Source of the DNA: Circinella umbellata
Taxonomy: Eukaryota > Mucoromycota > Mucoromycetes > Mucorales > Lichtheimiaceae
Length of the DNA: 64,000 bases
NCBI GenBank assembly: GCA_025093555.1
Contig: JAIWNF010000050.1
Coordinates: 186,001-250,000, forward strand
Reading direction: 5' to 3'
In this document: positions 59,306 to 64,000 of the stretch, piece by piece
How the letters are laid out: the number at the start of each line of letters is the position of its first letter
Position numbering within the stretch: position 1 is the stretch's first letter
Translations under genes and position numbers: made by a program
Notes under the pieces: generated by a model
Seen by the model: the letters and a program-made list of their open reading frames with translations, nothing else
Databases searched by the model: none
What the model was told of the DNA's origin: nothing

Positions 59306-62300
59306 ATGAGTAGCCATAAAAAGCAACGTAATGATTTAACTATGGCTCATAAACGAACATCAAGTACTAGTAAAACTAGTACAAATAAAAAGAACAATCG
59401 TAATAGCGTACCTTCCATACCTCAAAAACCAAAACATCTTGATAGCATGTCTTTTCATAATCCAATAACTACAACAGCCCAAGCCCCCTCATCCCCAAAA
59501 CTAGCTACTTCAGCATCAGAAACTACAGGATCGATAACGACAAATCCAACTATACCTGCGAATCGTAGGCAAAGTGTAATACCTACAACAGTTGCTAATT
59601 CCACTAGTAGTCAACAAGGATTAACACAGCGGCTTCGTCATGCAAAATCTAGTACTTTGAATCGACATGAACAATATCAACCAACTCTACATAAAAGTAC
59701 TTCATCACGGTTTGGAAAAAATCTATTACATACTTGGCTCGGCCGAAATAATAGTAGCACCAACAACAACAACACTACTACTAATAATAATAACAATAAT
59801 AATAACAACAATAATATTAATAATAATAGCAGCGTAACTATGGCTGGTGGAGTCCTTATCCATGCACCATTTTCAGTTTCACCACCGACCAATAATCTGC
59901 CAACCGAAAATGAAAATGATAATAGTATTAATAATGATACTATTCACCCCACGTATTCATCTATCCCAGTGAGAAGTTTGGATGTTTTGAATGCAACGTT
60001 TGAATCACTTCTTGCACGTGTCCTTCAGTATATTAAAAAACAACTCTTTTATTGCAATTTTTTTTAGATAATTGTAATACTAATATATTATTATTTATGG
60101 GGGAATTATTTTTTTAATATATAGGATGAGCTTGATATGAAAGATGAACAACGTGATAAACTACGAGATTTACCAGTCGACCAAAAGCTTTATCTACTCC
60201 AACAAAATAAACATATCAAAGGTCATTCTCTTGCTCCTACGTTAAAATCGTCTAATTCCACTACATCTTTACGTAATTTACGCTCCACGATTAAACGTAG
60301 TGATACTCGGTCACCCATTTCACGTCAACCACAACCAGCATCAACGATATCAATCAATAATAAGGAGTTAAATGATTTTCAACAAAAAGCTAGAAGACCC
60401 CCACTTCATCCACCTTCTACTGTTTCAAATGTGGAATCTTCTTCAGTTAAAAATAATAGTGGTGGCAATGGACGTGCTACATCCTATAAGTTCAATCACT
60501 ATCAGCACCTGGCAACCAATCAGAATCGTAGTTCCAAAGTGTGCTCTATGGTTTTAGAGTTTGATGCTTTGGCTCAACCCGATGATGAAGATGCATCCGC
60601 ATGGTTATTGTTAGATGATAAAAGATCAATATCTCAAAACAGTGGGAGCCCACTCTCCAAAGCAAATATTAATGGTATTGGGAATGGCAATGGCATCAAT
60701 TATAATAGCCGTCATAATAGTTTGACACGTAAAGAAGGATCACATCTTGGTACACTCGCCGCGGCTGCTAATGTTGCAGGTACAGATGATAGCTCCACAA
60801 AACGTAAAGATTCCGATAGTCCTTATTTTTATGTCGAAAGACTACGCAGCAAGTAAGTGCAACTAATATAATAAAAGATATAAGCACAACACTTATTATT
60901 TGTTATTATCTATTTGGACACGCAGTAATAAATCATTTTACATATCAATTTTTTTTTTGCACTTATTATAATTTCCATCTATAGAAACACACCCGTTGAC
61001 GCATTAACCAAACACCTTACATCTCTAAAAGTCATTTTTACTACTGGAAGTGTTTCGTGGGTGGGTGAATTTCTTTCTCGGCGTCATGATGGCCTATCGG
61101 CCCTAGAAAATGTGCTTGAACGACTTGATGGAAGGAGAAAAAAGTAAATAATTTTTTTTTTGTTCTTTCGTGCCATTAAACATAATTATGCAATGTAATG
61201 ACAAGCTCATAAATATGTATAAAATTCAAATTTAAAATCAAAATTAGGAAACATGGTCAGTACCAACTTGGTGAAACTGAAGAAATATGCTTATTAGAAT
61301 GTGTCAAATGTATAAAAGCGCTGTTGATTACAGATGTGAGTAACAGTTTCAATTAATCACATTTTTACATACGTATACATCTATAAACTATTATTATGGT
61401 TTCTTTTTTTTTCTTATTATTCCTTCTCCTTTTTTGTTTAATCTGTTATAAAATGTATATACTCACAAGATATGCTATAATGCAGGGGAAAGGGAAGACA
61501 GACAGATTACTATTCTTTTTCCTTCTTCATATACCTTTCGTTCTTTCTTTTCTCCTTTCTTTCTTTTCTTTATCATTGTTCTTTGTCTTTTTGTAATTAC
61601 TGGTGGCGCTAATACCAAACACACTTATAAAATTATTTACGCTCTCAATATATACTTTTTTTTTGTTCAATTATAGCTGGGATCCCAACAAGTGTCGATA
61701 CGTCCACTGATTCTTCACTATCTTGTTGTTGCCTTACTTGCTGGGTTGAATTATGTTACTGGCTATAATGAATCCATACCAGCCAGTTTATTACAGACCA
61801 CAACACTAATCAAATCACCTTCCGCAACATCAGTTAATAAAAGCATTCCGCCATCTATTTCTACAACACTCTCGGCTGCACAAGGAAAAGAAGTACCTAT
61901 TGTCGAATCAAGAAACTACCTTAAAAACAACAAAAGAGATTTTGATAATACTACATTAAAGATATGTATTCACATTTTCGAAATTCTATCCTCCCTCTGT
62001 ATTTTCTCATTACAAGGGTATGAAAGTGTACTGGGTGTATTTTCTGAAATTCGAGGTGAACAATATCGATTTGAACGTTTGGTAAATCAATTGGGTGGAC
62101 TGACAGCTGTAACATCAGATAATAGAAAGAAAATACCTTCTTTAATCTGGGAGTTGCAAGCTGCATGTGTCAGTCTATTTAATAAAATTGCAAATGCTTC
62201 CGAGTCTATTGAAGTACGCTGCTCTATACGGACAGAATTAGAACGGCGTGGGTTGGACAAATATCTTAAGGTATTAAACTATGTATCAATATAAATACCA

Positions 62301-64000
62301 TTACAATTACTATTATTATTATTATTTTGCTAATTGTAAACTATGATGATTAGAATTTAGAAAGATTATCTGATTTATCTGATACATTAAGTAGCTCAGT
62401 CCGGACATATTATGAAGCGAAACAAACAGATTTAAACCTTATTAACGAAGTTGAAAAATCTCGACGCCAAAGCATTTTACAACTGTAAATAAACTGATTA
62501 CTTTGGAATATACAATATGCACTTTTTTTCTTTCTAACTCCCGTATTTCCTTTTCTCACCGTATGTAGACAACCACAAGATATATTCGCAACAGCTTTTG
62601 ACAAGTTTTCTTCAGATCCTGACGTTTATTACCTTGTTGTAGATAGTATTAGCAACCTTCTAGATCTTGGTACAGATAAAGTTGATACCAATAAGCAGTA
62701 AGTAATCTCCATGACACTGTACATTTGTCATTTATGCATTTTTTACTAACATAACATTTGTAATTTTAGAGCTGTCATTGATATTTGGACAATTGTCAAT
62801 ATTTTTGCATCAAATATGAAACCTGCTGCAAGTAAAGGTAAAATTTAGTTATTTCAATCTTTTATAATACCTTACTGTAATTAGTTAAATTAAACAAAAA
62901 TTACATGTAAATATTACATGTTATAGGTGATTTTCGGCGGCCAATTCAACGATTTCTTGAACGTATTCAACCAATCGCCGGGAAAATACAACTGGAGCGT
63001 GTAAATAATATTACACCCGACAAGACAGGCACAAATGAAACAGCAAGACATTCAATAGATAATGGAGATCTAGAAGATACTGAAGGATTACGCAATATGG
63101 TAGATGAATTAAAAGATTCATTAGTCAGAAGTGAAGAAGTGAACACAAAGATTCGACGTGAAAAAAATGAATTGATGATGAAAATGAACAAAGTACAGGC
63201 TGATCTTCAAGAACGCGAAGAGCGTATTGCTTCAATGGAGCACTATAATCGCCATCGCTCTTCATCAATTGCATCGTCCATGACAGCAACAACTGCTGAA
63301 CCCCAGACACCAGGTGTTGTTGCTAACGATTACCATACTAGTAAAACACACGATCAGGAGGTTACAATAGTGAATTCAACAACAAAAGTCAATATAGAAC
63401 CAGTAACTACAATTGATGTTAATAATAATGCTACTGAACCTCCAACGTCCAACGTTCCACCACCACCACCGCCGCCTCCCCCACCTCCCCCACCGAAGAC
63501 ACAAATGTCTTTTCCCGCACCAACACATCGATCTAACGCTAATGCCATAAAACGGCGTAGTGTACGTACATCTAAATATCTTCACCCTTTAGCACTTAAT
63601 CTATGTTTTACCTCGCTTAAATCATTGCACGAAAATAATGTGTCATCACCCACAAGTTCTCCTACTTCGCCTACTGCTGAATCAAATATTCCTTTCTCTG
63701 CCACCTCTGATCCATCACTTGCTGGTAATGCAAGCTGTTGGCAAAGGCCCCAGAAACCTGTTATTACCATGAAGGTAACTCAGTTTTTATAGCAATAAGA
63801 AAAAAGAATCACATATTTTGCTCCTCAAATTAATGTTATCTTTATATAGCAATTCTTTTGGTCAAAGTTGACACCAGAACGAATTCAACATACTGTCTGG
63901 AAAGAAATTCTATCACCTGATTTTAATAGCGGGTTAGAATCTCCTTTGGTGAGCAGTAATAGCAGTGAAGCTGAAGATGACGAAGATCTTTGGTCAGTTG
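59306..64000 (+). CDS. Diaphanous-related formin, 5' part (cut by window end)
   Basis: Formins nucleate actin filaments at sites marked by Rho GTPases. Residues 1-240 are Ser/Thr/Asn-rich and disordered, with a long Asn tract. Then comes the GTPase-binding/FH3 region (LDVLNATFESLL, DELDMKDEQRDKLRDLPVDQ, HLTSLKVIFTTGSVSWVGEF, YESVLGVFSEIRGEQYRFE), a coiled coil (LRNMVDELKDSLVRSEEVN), a short FH1 with 14 consecutive Pro (63461-63502), and the start of FH2 (QFFWSKLTPERIQHTVWKEI) at the end of the window. Exons include 60125-60852, 60985-61143, 61248-61335 and 61677 onward. The first intron is unclear: a GC donor near 60013 joins FESLL to DELD best. An insertion of about 75 residues in FH3 (61760-62010) ends in a possible retained intron. 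The gene continues past 64000. Confidence 0.88.

Noticed and set aside
59677..59892. Leu/Val-rich minus-strand frame in formin exon 1
   Set aside because: Antisense of the Asn-coding AAT/AAC repeat.

Overview
The window looks like nuclear DNA from a filamentous fungus of the Mucoromycota, most likely the Mucorales. The genome is AT-rich. Genes are broken by many short introns of about 60-130 bases with GTAAGT/GTATGT donors and TAG/CAG acceptors. A nuclear mitochondrial ATP synthase beta gene, a Yhm2-type carrier and a formin are all eukaryotic, and the transposon-linked protein families present are ones I associate with Mucorales. Species cannot be named from the sequence. Spliced models were built by hand. 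For nine multi-exon genes the exon lengths sum to an exact multiple of three, which supports them strongly.

Left third (1-19 kb) is a mobile-element district. It opens with a 4.7 kb giant inverted repeat (about 690-5430), followed by a Tc1/IS630-type transposase relic. A 6,056 bp Tnp2/CACTA-like DNA transposon (6844-12899) follows. Its nine-exon transposase has an intact reading frame (961 aa), while its second, glutamine-rich gene carries an in-frame TGA and a frameshift. The transposon sits inside an exon of a multi-exon gene that continues to 14689. A truncated paralogue of that gene at 18.40-18.80 kb shows the unoccupied site. Relics of a LINE-type reverse transcriptase (15.58-16.06 kb) and of a PIF1/Helitron helicase (16.87-17.64 kb) follow.

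The middle (20-34.8 kb) holds an RNase H2 subunit B gene, the YHM2 citrate/oxoglutarate carrier gene, a long gene-poor tract with a second PIF1/Helitron relic and a 190-bp tandem array, and a secreted RNase T2 gene.

The right part (38.5-64 kb) is compact housekeeping DNA: a DDT/WHIM-PHD chromatin protein, a ketol-acid reductoisomerase of bacterial type, a TRA2-like splicing regulator, an F-box protein, ATP2 (F1-ATPase beta), MZM1/LYRM7 (complex III assembly), a two-transmembrane protein of unknown role, RAD9 (9-1-1 clamp), and the 5' two thirds of a diaphanous-type formin cut by the window end. Three products (ATP2, MZM1, YHM2) serve the mitochondrion. RNase H2B and RAD9 both serve genome maintenance. 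There is no operon-like organisation.

The best candidates for something new are the giant palindrome, the intact transposon with its unusual target duplication, a GC-rich repeat lying downstream of both helicase relics, and the bacterial-type reductoisomerase.
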